Both the position numbers and the translations under genes were made by a program. The notes under the pieces are model-generated. The model was not told the origin of the DNA, did no database searches, and saw nothing but the letters and a program-made list of their open reading frames with translations. Positions 1 to 7,877 of a stretch of DNA of 14,429 nt are shown here, in pieces; position 1 is the first letter of the stretch; every line of letters begins with the position of its first letter. Source of the stretch: Rheinheimera sp. (GTDB taxonomy: Bacteria; Pseudomonadota; Gammaproteobacteria; Enterobacterales; Alteromonadaceae); the NCBI GenBank assembly GCA_003482455.1, contig DMYW01000010.1, positions 1 to 14,429 on the forward strand, given 5' to 3'.

Positions 1-241
1 TTTTTTAGCGGGCTTTCGAGCGATCCCGGGGCTGGTTTCTTTGGGTACTTTCTTTGCCAGCAAAGAAGGTGCCTCGGCAACGCCGAAAGCTTTTAAAAAA
101 GTCCGCCGCGTAGGCGAAATAAGATTTATAAATCCAAAAACCCGCGTGCGAAAGGGACACCTGCGGCAGGCAAACACGCTCGCCGCACAGGCGAGAATCA
201 TTTTAGAAACGAAATTCACAAACCCAGCGTGCGAAACCAAC
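1..241. repeat. Intergenic repeat-rich region downstream of rbgA
   Basis: No convincing gene is present. The stretch is packed with short inverted repeats: TTCTTTGC (50-57) with GCAAAGAA (60-67), TCGGC (74-78) with GCCGA (82-86), CCTGC (160-164) with GCAGG (166-170), and CTCGCC (179-184) with GGCGAG (190-195). It also holds a two-copy direct repeat. Each copy begins with a CGCCGC-N2-AGGCG hairpin (104-116 and 181-193) and ends with GCGTGCGAAA (144-153 and 227-236). This looks like a repetitive intergenic element of the REP kind. That it recurs elsewhere in the genome is inference. None of the hairpins has a clear T-tract in the rbgA direction, so an rbgA terminator is not evident. Confidence 0.5.
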
Positions 242-1177
242 CTACCTCCGGTTCTTCTTCGTCCGCCGCGCGCGCTCTTTGTCCCTTGCTTCTTTCTCGA
301 TGGCTTTTTGCTCGTCTAACGCTTTGGCGTCGGCGACTTCTTGTACCACCATCTCTGGGGTTTCTAGGCAGATGGGGCCTAATAAACCGGCGCGCAGGTC
401 GTTGATTAAAATGGCGCCGGCTTTGGTGACGTCGACGATACCGCCTTTAGCCATGCAGCCGCGGCGCTCTCCGATGGCGTCGAGCACGGCGAGGTCATGC
501 TCGGGTAATTCGCTGAATTGATAGCGTTTTTGCAAACGTTCTGGATAGGCTTTTAACAAATATTCGGCGGCGTACAAGGCGATGTCGCCGTAATCAAAGG
601 CGCTTTCTTTAATAGCGCCGGTGATCGCCAAGCGGTAGCCGCAGCTTGGCGGGGTCAGTTTGGGCCATAAAAAGCCTGGGGTGTCGGTTAAGATCACGCC
701 GTTTTCTAAACGAATGCGTTGTTGTGCTTTGGTCACACCTGCTTCGTTGCCGGTTTTGGCGATGACTTTACCGGCTAAGGTATTGATTAAAGTAGATTTG
801 CCGACGTTTGGAATGCCCATGATCATGGCGCGTGGGCCGCGCACGTCGAAGTTGCGTTCCGGCAATAATTCGACGCACAAATCGAGCAAGGCGCGGATTT
901 GCTCAGGGTTTTGCTGGCTGATCGGAATGGCGCGCACGCCTTTTTCTTGTTCAAAATGCGCTTGCCAGACAGCGACCATCGCGGGGTCGGCCAGGTCGGC
1001 TTTGTTCAGCACCTTGATACACGGCGTGTCACCGCGCAATTCGGGCACCAGCGGGTTCTCGCTGGAAAATGGAATACGCGCGTCGATCATCTCGATAATG
1101 ACGTCCACTTGCGGCATCACTTCGGCGATTTCTTTGCGGGCCTTGTGCATATGGCCGGGGAACCAGTTGATCGACAT
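242..1177 (-). CDS. rbgA: Ribosome biogenesis GTPase RbgA/YlqF
   Basis: The 311-residue product is a circularly permuted GTPase of the YlqF/YawG family, which acts in late assembly of the large ribosomal subunit. It opens with the family signature WFPGHMHKARKE. The G motifs appear in permuted order: G4 NKAD (58-61), G1 GIPNVGKST (121-129), G2-type threonine in GVTK (147-150) and G3 DTPG (165-168). The C-terminal helical part ends in a very basic tail (ARRTKKNRR), consistent with rRNA contact. The start is set at ATG 1177 because GGAG lies 8 bases upstream. An in-frame TTG four codons earlier has no such support and its codon overlaps this site. The length and all motifs look intact. The gene is transcribed alone, divergently from the FG-GAP gene. 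Its assignment does not depend on context. Confidence 0.95.
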   Translation of the reverse strand: MSINWFPGHMHKARKEIAEVMPQVDVIIEMIDARIPFSSENPLVPELRGDTPCIKVLNKADLADPAMVAVWQAHFEQEKGVRAIPISQQNPEQIRALLDLCVELLPERNFDVRGPRAMIMGIPNVGKSTLINTLAGKVIAKTGNEAGVTKAQQRIRLENGVILTDTPGFLWPKLTPPSCGYRLAITGAIKESAFDYGDIALYAAEYLLKAYPERLQKRYQFSELPEHDLAVLDAIGERRGCMAKGGIVDVTKAGAILINDLRAGLLGPICLETPEMVVQEVADAKALDEQKAIEKEARDKERARRTKKNRR

Positions 1178-1432
1178 GTCGTACTCCAAACGTAGAAAAA
1201 ACCGCTAGTTTAGCTGTTTTGCCCCGCAGATGGCAGTAAAACCGCCTGCTGCATTGGTTTTTTGGCTAGTTTTGCCGCGTGTTGGCGGGGAACTTTGCCG
1301 CGGTTGCTGCATCGAAGTGGCAACTTTGTTACATTTCTTGGCGCCAAGTTGGCAGTTTTCCCCTCGTGTTTGGCAGGAAAACGCCCGTACACTGGTGCCC
1401 CCTTTGTTGGTTTTTGCACGGAGCAAGATGGT
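1178..1432. promoter_or_regulatory. Divergent intergenic region between rbgA and the FG-GAP gene
   Basis: This 255-bp gap must hold promoters for two divergent genes. For rbgA (minus strand), a possible promoter has -35 CTGCCA at 1236-1231 and -10 TAAACT at 1212-1207, with an 18-base spacer. Each hexamer matches consensus at four of six positions. For the plus-strand gene I found no convincing pair of hexamers. TTGGCA occurs at 1349-1354 and 1370-1375, and TACACT at 1388-1393, but the spacings do not fit sigma-70. A reading frame open from 1262 continues into the downstream gene, but it has no start supported by a ribosome binding site before 1433. Confidence 0.3.
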
Positions 1433-3010
1433 ATGGCTGAACAGTTTCAGCAGTGGAAGCGCGCGAGCCGCGTGACGTTTGGTGTGCCGGCGTTGGCGTT
1501 GACTATCGTGACAGGTCAAGCGTATGCGGCTGATTTTCAAGTAAAAAATATCAATATCGGCCACCCAGCTAACAGTGATTTATTGCATTTAAAGGGTTCG
1601 CCTTATTTGGTGGTGGCTGGGCATGACAGTGAAAAACGTTGGTGCAGCTTGGTGGACTTCCAACAAGGTACGGTCAAACAAGTCCCGATTTTAGTGAACG
1701 CGCAGTTTTTCGAGCAGGCGACGCTGGCTGAGCCTAATGGCACAGCAACCAGCACCGCTGCAACTGGCACCGCTGCAATCAGTGCTCCAAGTACAACATC
1801 CACGTCGATGCCAAGCAGTCGCCCGTCCCAGCTGGTGGCGCTGGCTACGGACGGCATCTGGCGTTTTGACTTGACGACAGAGCGCTGGACGCAGTTGCAT
1901 CAAGTCAGTTCCATGTTCCCGGTGGTGGATAAAAAACGCTTTAAAACCTTGGACATGGTGCTGGATATCAACAAAGACGGCCTCAGCGACTTTTTGATCC
2001 CAGACTTTACCTCGTACCATTTGTTGCTGCAGCAAAGCGACGGCCGGTTTGTGCAATATGACATGCCAATCGCCGCGCAAAGCATTTTGTTTACCGACGG
2101 CCCGACGTTTAGCGCCAAAACGCCGCAACAAGCCGACATCAACCTCGACGGTCGCGTCGATATTGGCTTTGCCCAAGACGACAGCATGCGTTGGTATCTG
2201 CAACAAACCGACGGCAGTTTTGCCAAAGAGCCGCAAGTGCAAGCGCTTGGCGTGGGCTTAACCCCCGACTTGCAAGCGCAACAACGGGCCGGCGATGGTC
2301 GCAGTTTTACCAACTTGGCGCTGCGCTTGTTCGAGCGGCTGCAGGATTTAAACAACGATCAAATCCCCGATCTAGTGGTGCAACAAGCGTTTTATAAAGA
2401 CGCGATGGACCAACAATACAGCTATCAAATTCACTATGGCCAAAAGCCGGCTGCGGGCGGTTTTGTGCAGTTTAACAAGTCGCCAGATCAGAAAATCAAC
2501 ACCAATGGCGTGCAATTTGAGGTGCAATTCCAAGACTTAGACGGCGATGGTCGCGCCGACTTTTTCACGCCGGTGGCGGAAATTGGTTTGTCGAAAATCG
2601 TCAGCGCCTTGTTAACCGGCTCGGCGGATATCGAATATCAATTCTTCAAGCAGCGCGAGGACGGCAGTTTTGGCGAGCGCCCTGTGTATCGGCAAGACAT
2701 CACGGTCGGCATTTCCATCAACTCGGGCCAAGTGAACATGCCGGTGGCGACTGTGCTGAAAGATCAAGCCGGCGGCTATCAATTGCTGATTGGTGATGGT
2801 GAGTCGACCTTGCGCAGTTTTAACCATGTGGGCGCCAAGTTGTTTTCGGAAAAATCGCGCAAGTTCGACACGCCACTGCCTAAACGCGGCATGACGACAC
2901 TCGTCACTGATTTAAACCAAGATGGCGCCGAAGATTTAGTGCTGCCGTTTACTTCGCAAGAAGAAAAGGCGGAATGGACGAATCAAATCAGTATCTTAAT
3001 TCAGCAATAA
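1433..3010 (+). CDS. Secreted FG-GAP/VCBS-repeat protein
   Basis: The product has 525 residues. A signal peptide (n-region with KR and R, hydrophobic VTFGVPALALTIVTG, cleavage after AYA at 30-32) predicts export. Five calcium-binding-like loops of the FG-GAP/VCBS type follow: DINKDGLSD (178-186), DINLDGRVD (235-243), DLNNDQIPD (305-313, with the usual G replaced by Q), DLDGDGRAD (368-376) and DLNQDGAED (493-501). Such loops recur in beta-propeller proteins. A Thr/Ser/Ala-rich stretch at about 102-133 separates an N-terminal part from the propeller and includes a 15-bp tandem duplication. The ATG at 1433 is chosen because GGAG (1420-1423) lies 9 bases upstream and the signal peptide begins there. 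A longer open frame from 1262 lacks these. There is no anchor, so the protein is probably periplasmic or outside the cell. The next gene starts 38 bp downstream, probably in the same transcript. The exact function is unknown. Confidence 0.8.
   Translation: MAEQFQQWKRASRVTFGVPALALTIVTGQAYAADFQVKNINIGHPANSDLLHLKGSPYLVVAGHDSEKRWCSLVDFQQGTVKQVPILVNAQFFEQATLAEPNGTATSTAATGTAAISAPSTTSTSMPSSRPSQLVALATDGIWRFDLTTERWTQLHQVSSMFPVVDKKRFKTLDMVLDINKDGLSDFLIPDFTSYHLLLQQSDGRFVQYDMPIAAQSILFTDGPTFSAKTPQQADINLDGRVDIGFAQDDSMRWYLQQTDGSFAKEPQVQALGVGLTPDLQAQQRAGDGRSFTNLALRLFERLQDLNNDQIPDLVVQQAFYKDAMDQQYSYQIHYGQKPAAGGFVQFNKSPDQKINTNGVQFEVQFQDLDGDGRADFFTPVAEIGLSKIVSALLTGSADIEYQFFKQREDGSFGERPVYRQDITVGISINSGQVNMPVATVLKDQAGGYQLLIGDGESTLRSFNHVGAKLFSEKSRKFDTPLPKRGMTTLVTDLNQDGAEDLVLPFTSQEEKAEWTNQISILIQQ
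1752..1778 (+). repeat. 15-bp tandem duplication in the Thr/Ala-rich linker
   Basis: GCACCGCTGCAA occurs at 1752-1763 and again at 1767-1778, a period of 15 bp or five codons. It encodes part of the low-complexity Thr/Ala linker in the FG-GAP protein. Slippage here would change the linker length without shifting the frame. Confidence 0.6.
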
Positions 3011-3048
3011 CTTTGTAGAATCGCCGTGTTCGTGCGCAGCAGCACAGT

Positions 3049-4893
3049 TTGAATGGGCTGCTGCGCTTTTGTTTCCACTCGCTACCGCGCTTGGGTTTGA
3101 GCGCATTGTGGCGCTGCTTGTCTGGTTCTCTCATGCAAAGTCGCTTGCGTTCACTGCATCGCCATCCGCTGATGTTGGTTTTTGCGTTACTGCTGTTGGC
3201 GCTGGGCTTGCCGTATCTGGCGGGCGTGCTGGCCCCTTCGACGGTGACGGCGTTGTTGTGGCTGGATTTCGCCACGCTTGGCCTGGGCTTGCTGGCGGCA
3301 TTGGTCCTGCTGCTGCGCTGGCGGGTGAGTGCGTACCGCAGCATGCACGCCAGCGCCACTACACCCAGCACTGAACCAAGCACTAAACCCAGCACTAAAC
3401 CAACCGCTGCGCCGCTGCGTTACCGCGCGCATGCTCATCGCTGGCTGGGCCGCCTGCTGGCGGTGCCGCTGAGCTGGTTGTTGCTCACGGGCAGCTTGAC
3501 CTTGTACCGCGCCGAGCTGGATTTGTGGCTGACGCCCGCACTGCGCCACTGCTGCGAGTCTGTGCAGCCGCTGACATCCCAAGCCACGCCAGCGACACAA
3601 GTGGCAGCGCAAGCGCAAAGCATGGCGGCCATCAGTCAGCAACTGCTGCATGCTCAGCAGTATTTGGCGGTACATGCTGCGGCGTCGAGCGATTGGTATG
3701 TGGAATTTGCCTCGGCGCGCAAACCTTATCTCACCTTGCATTGGCAGGATGCCAGCACGTTGCAGCGCCAGTACCTCAGCGTCGCTGGTCAACCGCTTGG
3801 CGCTGTGATGTCACAGCCGTTTGGTGTGCAAAGCCAGACATTTGGCGGTTTGGTGTTTGACCTGCATTACACCTTGTTAGGCCGCGCTTGGTTAGAGCCG
3901 CTCAAACGTGCCGTGCAGCCTTGGTTGACATTACCAGTGACGGGCCTTGGTCTTGCGGCGAGCCTAGCGCTGCTTTGGCTGCTGCTGACCTGCAGTGGCT
4001 TGTGGGTCAGTTGGCGTTGGTGGCGGCAAGGTCGCGCTGGCAGTAACCGCCTACGTTGGCATGTCTACGCCGGGCTGGGCAGTGCGTTGTGGCTGCTGCT
4101 GTATGGCGCCAGCGCGCTCGTGATGCAGCTAGGCAATTGGCGTGATATTCCGAACAGTATTGGCGCGGCGACTTATTATGCTGAATTGTTCCCGCAGCCG
4201 CAGCTGCCTGCCGTTTATGGCCCAGGGTTGTCCACGAGCGCCGCCGCTGTGCCTGCCGGTCCTTTAAGCGCTGAACAGATCCAGCAATTGGTGCGGCTGT
4301 GGCCCGCAACGGCATCGGCGGTCAGCAAACTGCACTGGCCACGTGATGCTGAACCCGCCATCTGGCAGCTGACCGGCAGCGCCATGTGGCCAGCACAAGG
4401 GCCGGTGATGCCGATGCAAGCCAGCCAACGTCTGCAAGATGGCGTGATTGCATATGCCCACACCAACAGCAGCTCCAGCGCCAATACCAGTATCAACAGC
4501 AGCGCCAACACCAGTACTCCATGGCAATGGCGCCACGCCTTGTATCAGTTGCATCAAAGTTATTACTTAACGCCGTGGTCGCGTGCGGTGATGTTTGCGC
4601 TTGGGTTATTGGCATGGGTTGGCGTGTTGTTGGCGCTACGCCAGCCAAGCGCCAAGGCTTTTACTGGCGAGAGCGCCAACATGTTAGTGAATTGGCCACT
4701 GCAACTGGCCAGCAGCGTGCCGCTGCTGTCGCTTGGCTTTACCGCTGTGTTCTTGCAACTGGTTGAAACCTCTGCGCTGGCGCTGTTTGGTTATGGCGTG
4801 GCGGCCAGTGTCACAGGCCTGCTGGGGTGGCGTGGCTATCACCTACTACGGCGATCACGGAAAAGGGCGCTCACGGCTACTTCGCTAAAATAG
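3049..4893 (+). CDS. PepSY-associated multi-spanning membrane protein
   Basis: The 614-residue product has a PepSY_TM-like layout. There is an N-terminal hydrophobic pair (about 39-61 and 66-90), then a conserved-looking helix starting HRWLGR (130-153), a periplasmic domain (about 155-285) with DLHYTLLG at 272-279, and a helix pair at about 293-322 and 336-360 around RWHVY. A second extracytoplasmic part (about 361-505) follows, ending with LHQSYYLTPW, and then C-terminal helices (about 511-530 and 548-602). Histidines at 130, 273, 338 and 502 sit near membrane borders, as in PepSY-TM proteins linked to iron uptake or reductase systems. A cytosol-side linker at about 105-118 carries a PST[E/K] repeat, and a Ser/Asn repeat lies near 473-490. 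No good ribosome binding site precedes ATG 3049. ATG 3133 (residue 29) is an alternative start. The substrate is unknown. Confidence 0.7.
   Translation: MNGLLRFCFHSLPRLGLSALWRCLSGSLMQSRLRSLHRHPLMLVFALLLLALGLPYLAGVLAPSTVTALLWLDFATLGLGLLAALVLLLRWRVSAYRSMHASATTPSTEPSTKPSTKPTAAPLRYRAHAHRWLGRLLAVPLSWLLLTGSLTLYRAELDLWLTPALRHCCESVQPLTSQATPATQVAAQAQSMAAISQQLLHAQQYLAVHAAASSDWYVEFASARKPYLTLHWQDASTLQRQYLSVAGQPLGAVMSQPFGVQSQTFGGLVFDLHYTLLGRAWLEPLKRAVQPWLTLPVTGLGLAASLALLWLLLTCSGLWVSWRWWRQGRAGSNRLRWHVYAGLGSALWLLLYGASALVMQLGNWRDIPNSIGAATYYAELFPQPQLPAVYGPGLSTSAAAVPAGPLSAEQIQQLVRLWPATASAVSKLHWPRDAEPAIWQLTGSAMWPAQGPVMPMQASQRLQDGVIAYAHTNSSSSANTSINSSANTSTPWQWRHALYQLHQSYYLTPWSRAVMFALGLLAWVGVLLALRQPSAKAFTGESANMLVNWPLQLASSVPLLSLGFTAVFLQLVETSALALFGYGVAASVTGLLGWRGYHLLRRSRKRALTATSLK
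3364..3399 (+). repeat. Three 12-bp tandem repeats (PSTE/PSTK codons)
   Basis: The units CCCAGCACTGAA (3364-3375), CCAAGCACTAAA (3376-3387) and CCCAGCACTAAA (3388-3399) are in frame and encode PSTE-PSTK-PSTK. They lie between the second and third predicted membrane helices of the PepSY-type protein. Confidence 0.85.
4465..4518 (+). repeat. Imperfect Asn/Ser/Thr-coding tandem repeat
   Basis: Two units starting AACAGCAGC and followed by AGCGCCAA(T/C)ACCAGTA or its shortened form encode NSSSSANTSI and NSSANTST in the second extracytoplasmic loop of the PepSY-type protein. The first unit has one extra pair of codons. Confidence 0.6.
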
Positions 4894-4903
4894 TGAAAAT
4901 TGT

Positions 4904-4931
4904 TTGTTATTTGTGAACTTGTCGCTAAAAT
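4904..4931 (+). promoter_or_regulatory. Candidate sigma-70 promoter for the lipoprotein cluster
   Basis: The -35 candidate TTGTTA (4904-4909) and the -10 candidate TAAAAT (4926-4931) are separated by 16 bases. They lie in the AT-rich gap after the PepSY-type gene, about 45 bp ahead of the first lipoprotein start. TAAAAT matches five of six consensus bases and TTGTTA four. The call is based on the pattern alone. Confidence 0.45.
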
Positions 4932-4975
4932 GCTGCGCCTACAGTACCGCATGGAACGCTTTTAGGGACGGTCAG

Positions 4976-6286
4976 ATGATCAAAGCGCATTCGCTGATGG
5001 CTATTGCCATCACAGCGCTGCTCGCCGCTTGTGGCGGTGGCAGCGATTCAGAGACAGCAAAACCAACACCTAGCAACGAAATCGCCTTGGATGTCGTACT
5101 CCAAGATTACAGTTGCCCCGACTCCAGTAAGCAGCCTCTAGCTAACGCCGATGTGCTGTTGCACGATGGCAACGGCAAGTTGCTTGGACAATTCAAGGCC
5201 AACAGCAATGGTCATTTTGCGCACAGCTACAATGACCAAATAAAATTTGTCACTGTCTACAAAGCCAATGCCAGTAGCAGTTTTAACGTCCTCACTTACG
5301 CGATCGACAAAGGCGGTGACCTTGGCAAGGTCGGTGTTTATGGGGTGACTGGCGTGAGTTGCAACTGTAAAAACCTGACGATTGATGCCACCGATCTGCG
5401 CCGTACTATGTCGGAATATCGGATCCAGACGTATTTAACGGCAACGGACCTAGACAGTTGGTTGTATCAAGATCAAACATCAGTGCAAGCCTGTGCCGGG
5501 CGTAATGGCAAATATGGCAAGTTGCAGCTGATGTTAACTCCTAATCAAGGCGGCATCAGTTACAGCCGTGACATCGATCTGGATAGTTATAACTCGTCGC
5601 AAGTGGTATTAAACATCAGCGACTTTAAACGGCACGGCCGCACTGTTGCTGTGCAAGCTGGCCGCGACGTGCAAGCTGGCAGTTTCGTGCAAACCACGGA
5701 CGGTGCCGTTTACTCTTCGGGTTTTTACGGTGGCCAAACCGCGCAAGTGCAAGTGTACGACCAAGGCAGCGCGCAGCAATTTGTGCGTGCAACCTGGAAC
5801 ATGCAAGCCGTCGATACCCAAAATCGCATCGTGAATTTGCTGCAGTATCAACAGCAGTCACTGGACGCGTCAGCGTCGTCCATTCAACTTAACACCAGCA
5901 TGTCGCCAACCATTGTGCTGCGCAATATCGAAGCGCTCGAGCAAGCCCAGCGCAACCGCCGTGCGACCGTGTTTGATTTAAACAACGGCACCTACAACCT
6001 TGCCCGATATGTGACATCTGCCGACAAGTACCTGTGGGTGTTGCAGCTTGCGCCGCAAATGGCAGTGCCTGTGTTTGAATGGCCAAGCACGCTCAATGCA
6101 GCAATGACGAGCAACAATGTGTATTGGGTCAACCTGATTGCCACACGGTACAACCCAAGCTGGACCTACAGCCAATATATGGATTATCAAACGCAAGCGT
6201 CTCGTTTGGACAGCTACTACAACGCCAACAGTCAACTGCTACGGTTTGTCTCCGACAGCGCATTTTTGTCGGTGAATCGGCAGTAA
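4976..6286 (+). CDS. Lipoprotein, tandem family member 1
   Basis: The 436-residue product starts with a lipoprotein signal peptide (MIKAHSLMAIAITALLAAC, lipobox LAAC, Cys19) followed by GGGSDSE. The position after Cys19 is Gly, not Asp, so outer-membrane sorting is expected. Residues about 38-100 resemble a carboxypeptidase-regulatory/transthyretin-like beta-sandwich (ADVLLHDGNGKLL ... NSNGHF). Cysteines at 47, 129, 131 and 173 recur in the two downstream paralogues. Shared landmarks are SCNCK, the segment GKLQLMLTPN then SYSRDIDLD (182-203), and ISDFKRHGR (214-222). The start is ATG 4976 because AGGGA (4964-4968) lies 7 bases upstream. An open frame from 4904 would put the signal peptide inside the protein. 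I do not recognise the family. A cell-surface or periplasmic role is inferred. Confidence 0.75.
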   Translation: MIKAHSLMAIAITALLAACGGGSDSETAKPTPSNEIALDVVLQDYSCPDSSKQPLANADVLLHDGNGKLLGQFKANSNGHFAHSYNDQIKFVTVYKANASSSFNVLTYAIDKGGDLGKVGVYGVTGVSCNCKNLTIDATDLRRTMSEYRIQTYLTATDLDSWLYQDQTSVQACAGRNGKYGKLQLMLTPNQGGISYSRDIDLDSYNSSQVVLNISDFKRHGRTVAVQAGRDVQAGSFVQTTDGAVYSSGFYGGQTAQVQVYDQGSAQQFVRATWNMQAVDTQNRIVNLLQYQQQSLDASASSIQLNTSMSPTIVLRNIEALEQAQRNRRATVFDLNNGTYNLARYVTSADKYLWVLQLAPQMAVPVFEWPSTLNAAMTSNNVYWVNLIATRYNPSWTYSQYMDYQTQASRLDSYYNANSQLLRFVSDSAFLSVNRQ

Positions 6287-6305
6287 ATCCTGCTTTTTCG
6301 AGCCG

Positions 6306-6323
6306 GTCCACCATCGGGTGGAC
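6306..6323 (+). terminator. Hairpin after lipoprotein gene 1
   Basis: GTCCACC (6306-6312) and GGTGGAC (6317-6323) form a perfect 7-bp stem with the four-base loop ATCG. The bases that follow, TTGGTTCTTT, are only partly T-rich, so this may be a weak terminator or an RNA-processing/stability hairpin between lipoprotein genes 1 and 2. Confidence 0.45.
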
Positions 6324-6409
6324 TTGGTTCTTTGTGTCATCGGCGCTGCAGTGGCCAAGGTTGGTCACGGCAACACCGGGTTTAAATGTGTCTAAAATGG
6401 AAGTTTGTG

Positions 6410-7753
6410 ATGTCTACAAAAAATTATTTATTAGTTCTTGCAGTCGCGGCATTGGTCAGCGCTTGTGGTGGCGGTTCATCGTCAGAAGGGACACAAGGCG
6501 GCAATGGCAGCGGCAGCAGTATCGAAACTGCGGATAAAACCAAAATTAAATTAGATGCCATAGTGCAAAGCCAATATTGCAGTTATGGCGCCGAGCGACC
6601 GCTGTCTGATGTCACGGTGATCTTGCACAACGCGGATGGCAAGATCCACAGTCGATATACCACAGACGCCAATGGTCACTTTGAAATCAACTGGCCCGCA
6701 GGCGTGACGCATGTCACCGCGCATTGGAAAACCAAATACAACCATCATTTCCTGAAGACGGAAATTGCTCCCGCGCATGGGGATTTGGGCAAAATCAGTT
6801 TTCTGGATGACGACAGCAGTAGCTGCAACTGCAAAACTATCACCATTGATAGCGGCGACTTGCGAACCGCGATGCCGGAATACAAGGTCTATCGCAACTA
6901 TGCAAGCGGTGCTGTGTCAGGGCGGATGAGCGCGGCACTGCAACCTCTGAAATTGTGTGCAGATGCCTCCAACAAGTTTTCGGTGTTGCAACTGATGCTG
7001 GCGCCTAACAACACGGGACCAAGTTACAGTCGTGAAATTGATGTCGGCAGCTTGGCGGACCAATCGACCATCAAATTGGCGATCGGTGATTTTAAACAAC
7101 ATGGCCGCGCTTTGAATTTGACCAGTAATCTGCCGATCTCGAATTCATCGGCCTACACGGCGTCGCCGACGGGTCGAGATTTCTATTTCCGCGCCACAGT
7201 AGGCATTGACGGGCCACAACGCTTGTTCGAACGGGGTTCACAATCGCAATACGCGTACGCTGCGAGCTCGACCACCGATGAAACGCCACAAGGCTCGTTG
7301 TTTTACCTCAGCAGCAGACGTCTCAACGTCGACCCGGCAGCCTCCACTTTGGACGTACAATTACCGGACAACAAAACCGCCTTGACGTTGCGCATGCAAC
7401 AACTGATGAGCGACGTGTTGTCACGCAAAGCCACCAGCGTTGATTTTTCGGGGTACAGTCGTTACCAAACGCTGGACATGTATGTTGCGGGCAGCAATTT
7501 TAGTTGGAGCCTGCATGGTGGCGCCAAACTGACCATCCCAGAACTGGAATTGCCGACCGCCATTCAAAGCGATCTGAACAGTGGCACAACGCCATCATTC
7601 CAAATGCAATTATCGGCATTAAACCCAGCGTGGAGTTTAGGCACTATCCAACAAAAACAAGCAGTGAGTAGCCGTGGTCAAGCAACGCCAGAGCAAGTAG
7701 CAGAGTTGAGCACTTGGTCAACGGAGCTGCTAGATGTGACGATTAATCCATAA
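6410..7753 (+). CDS. Lipoprotein, tandem family member 2
   Basis: The 447-residue product has a lipoprotein signal peptide ending in LVSAC (Cys19), then a flexible Gly/Ser-rich tether (about 20-38). A beta-sandwich-like domain follows (about 47-108; VTVILHNADGKIHSRYTTDANGHF is cut here to its landmarks LHNADGK and TDANGHF). Cysteines at 57, 139, 141 and 183 match member 1 in order and spacing: 82 residues from the first to the CxC and 42 from the CxC to the last in both. Other shared landmarks are SSCNCKTITID, LQLMLAPN, SYSREID and IGDFKQHGRAL. ATG 6410 is chosen because GGAAG (6399-6403) lies 6 bases upstream. An in-frame ATG at 6386 would bury the signal peptide. The gap from member 1 is 123 bp. 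The function is unknown. Confidence 0.75.
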   Translation: MSTKNYLLVLAVAALVSACGGGSSSEGTQGGNGSGSSIETADKTKIKLDAIVQSQYCSYGAERPLSDVTVILHNADGKIHSRYTTDANGHFEINWPAGVTHVTAHWKTKYNHHFLKTEIAPAHGDLGKISFLDDDSSSCNCKTITIDSGDLRTAMPEYKVYRNYASGAVSGRMSAALQPLKLCADASNKFSVLQLMLAPNNTGPSYSREIDVGSLADQSTIKLAIGDFKQHGRALNLTSNLPISNSSAYTASPTGRDFYFRATVGIDGPQRLFERGSQSQYAYAASSTTDETPQGSLFYLSSRRLNVDPAASTLDVQLPDNKTALTLRMQQLMSDVLSRKATSVDFSGYSRYQTLDMYVAGSNFSWSLHGGAKLTIPELELPTAIQSDLNSGTTPSFQMQLSALNPAWSLGTIQQKQAVSSRGQATPEQVAELSTWSTELLDVTINP

Positions 7754-7767
7754 GGTTTCGTGACACC

Positions 7768-7817
7768 CATGCAGTACATTGCGGCTACCTTTTGGTGGCC
7801 GCTTTTTCATCTGCATG
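7768..7817 (+). terminator. Intrinsic terminator after lipoprotein gene 2
   Basis: GCGGCTACC (7781-7789) pairs with GGTGGCCGC (7794-7802) over 9 bp, with one G-U pair and the loop TTTT, and is followed by five T residues (7803-7807). This is a textbook rho-independent terminator. It is nested inside an outer inverted repeat, CATGCAG (7768-7774) with CTGCATG (7811-7817). It should end most transcripts before lipoprotein gene 3. Confidence 0.85.
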
Positions 7818-7877
7818 TTTTAATGGGGTTCCGTCTAAAAGCGGCGTGACCCGCTGCAAGCCAATGGAAGAACATCA

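Noticed and set aside
41..319. 92-codon open frame at the left end of the plus strand
   Set aside because: It runs through hairpins and direct repeats and overlaps the 3' end of rbgA on the opposite strand. It has no ribosome binding site and the translation looks like a read-through of a repeat element.
1349..1393. Sigma-70 promoter for the FG-GAP gene from TTGGCA and TACACT
   Set aside because: The spacings are 12 and 33 bases, neither compatible with a sigma-70 promoter.
1262..1432. N-terminal extension of the FG-GAP protein
   Set aside because: The frame is open, but the extension would place the signal peptide internally. The GGAG at 1420-1423 and the signal peptide both point to ATG 1433.
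3364..3399. Possible CRISPR or regulatory repeat
   Set aside because: The repeats are 12 bp, contiguous and in frame, with no spacers. They encode a PST[E/K] linker.
3187..3792. 201-codon minus-strand frame within the PepSY-type gene
   Set aside because: It is a Gln/Arg-rich shadow of a Leu/Ala-rich membrane-protein gene, with no start signal and no recognisable domain.
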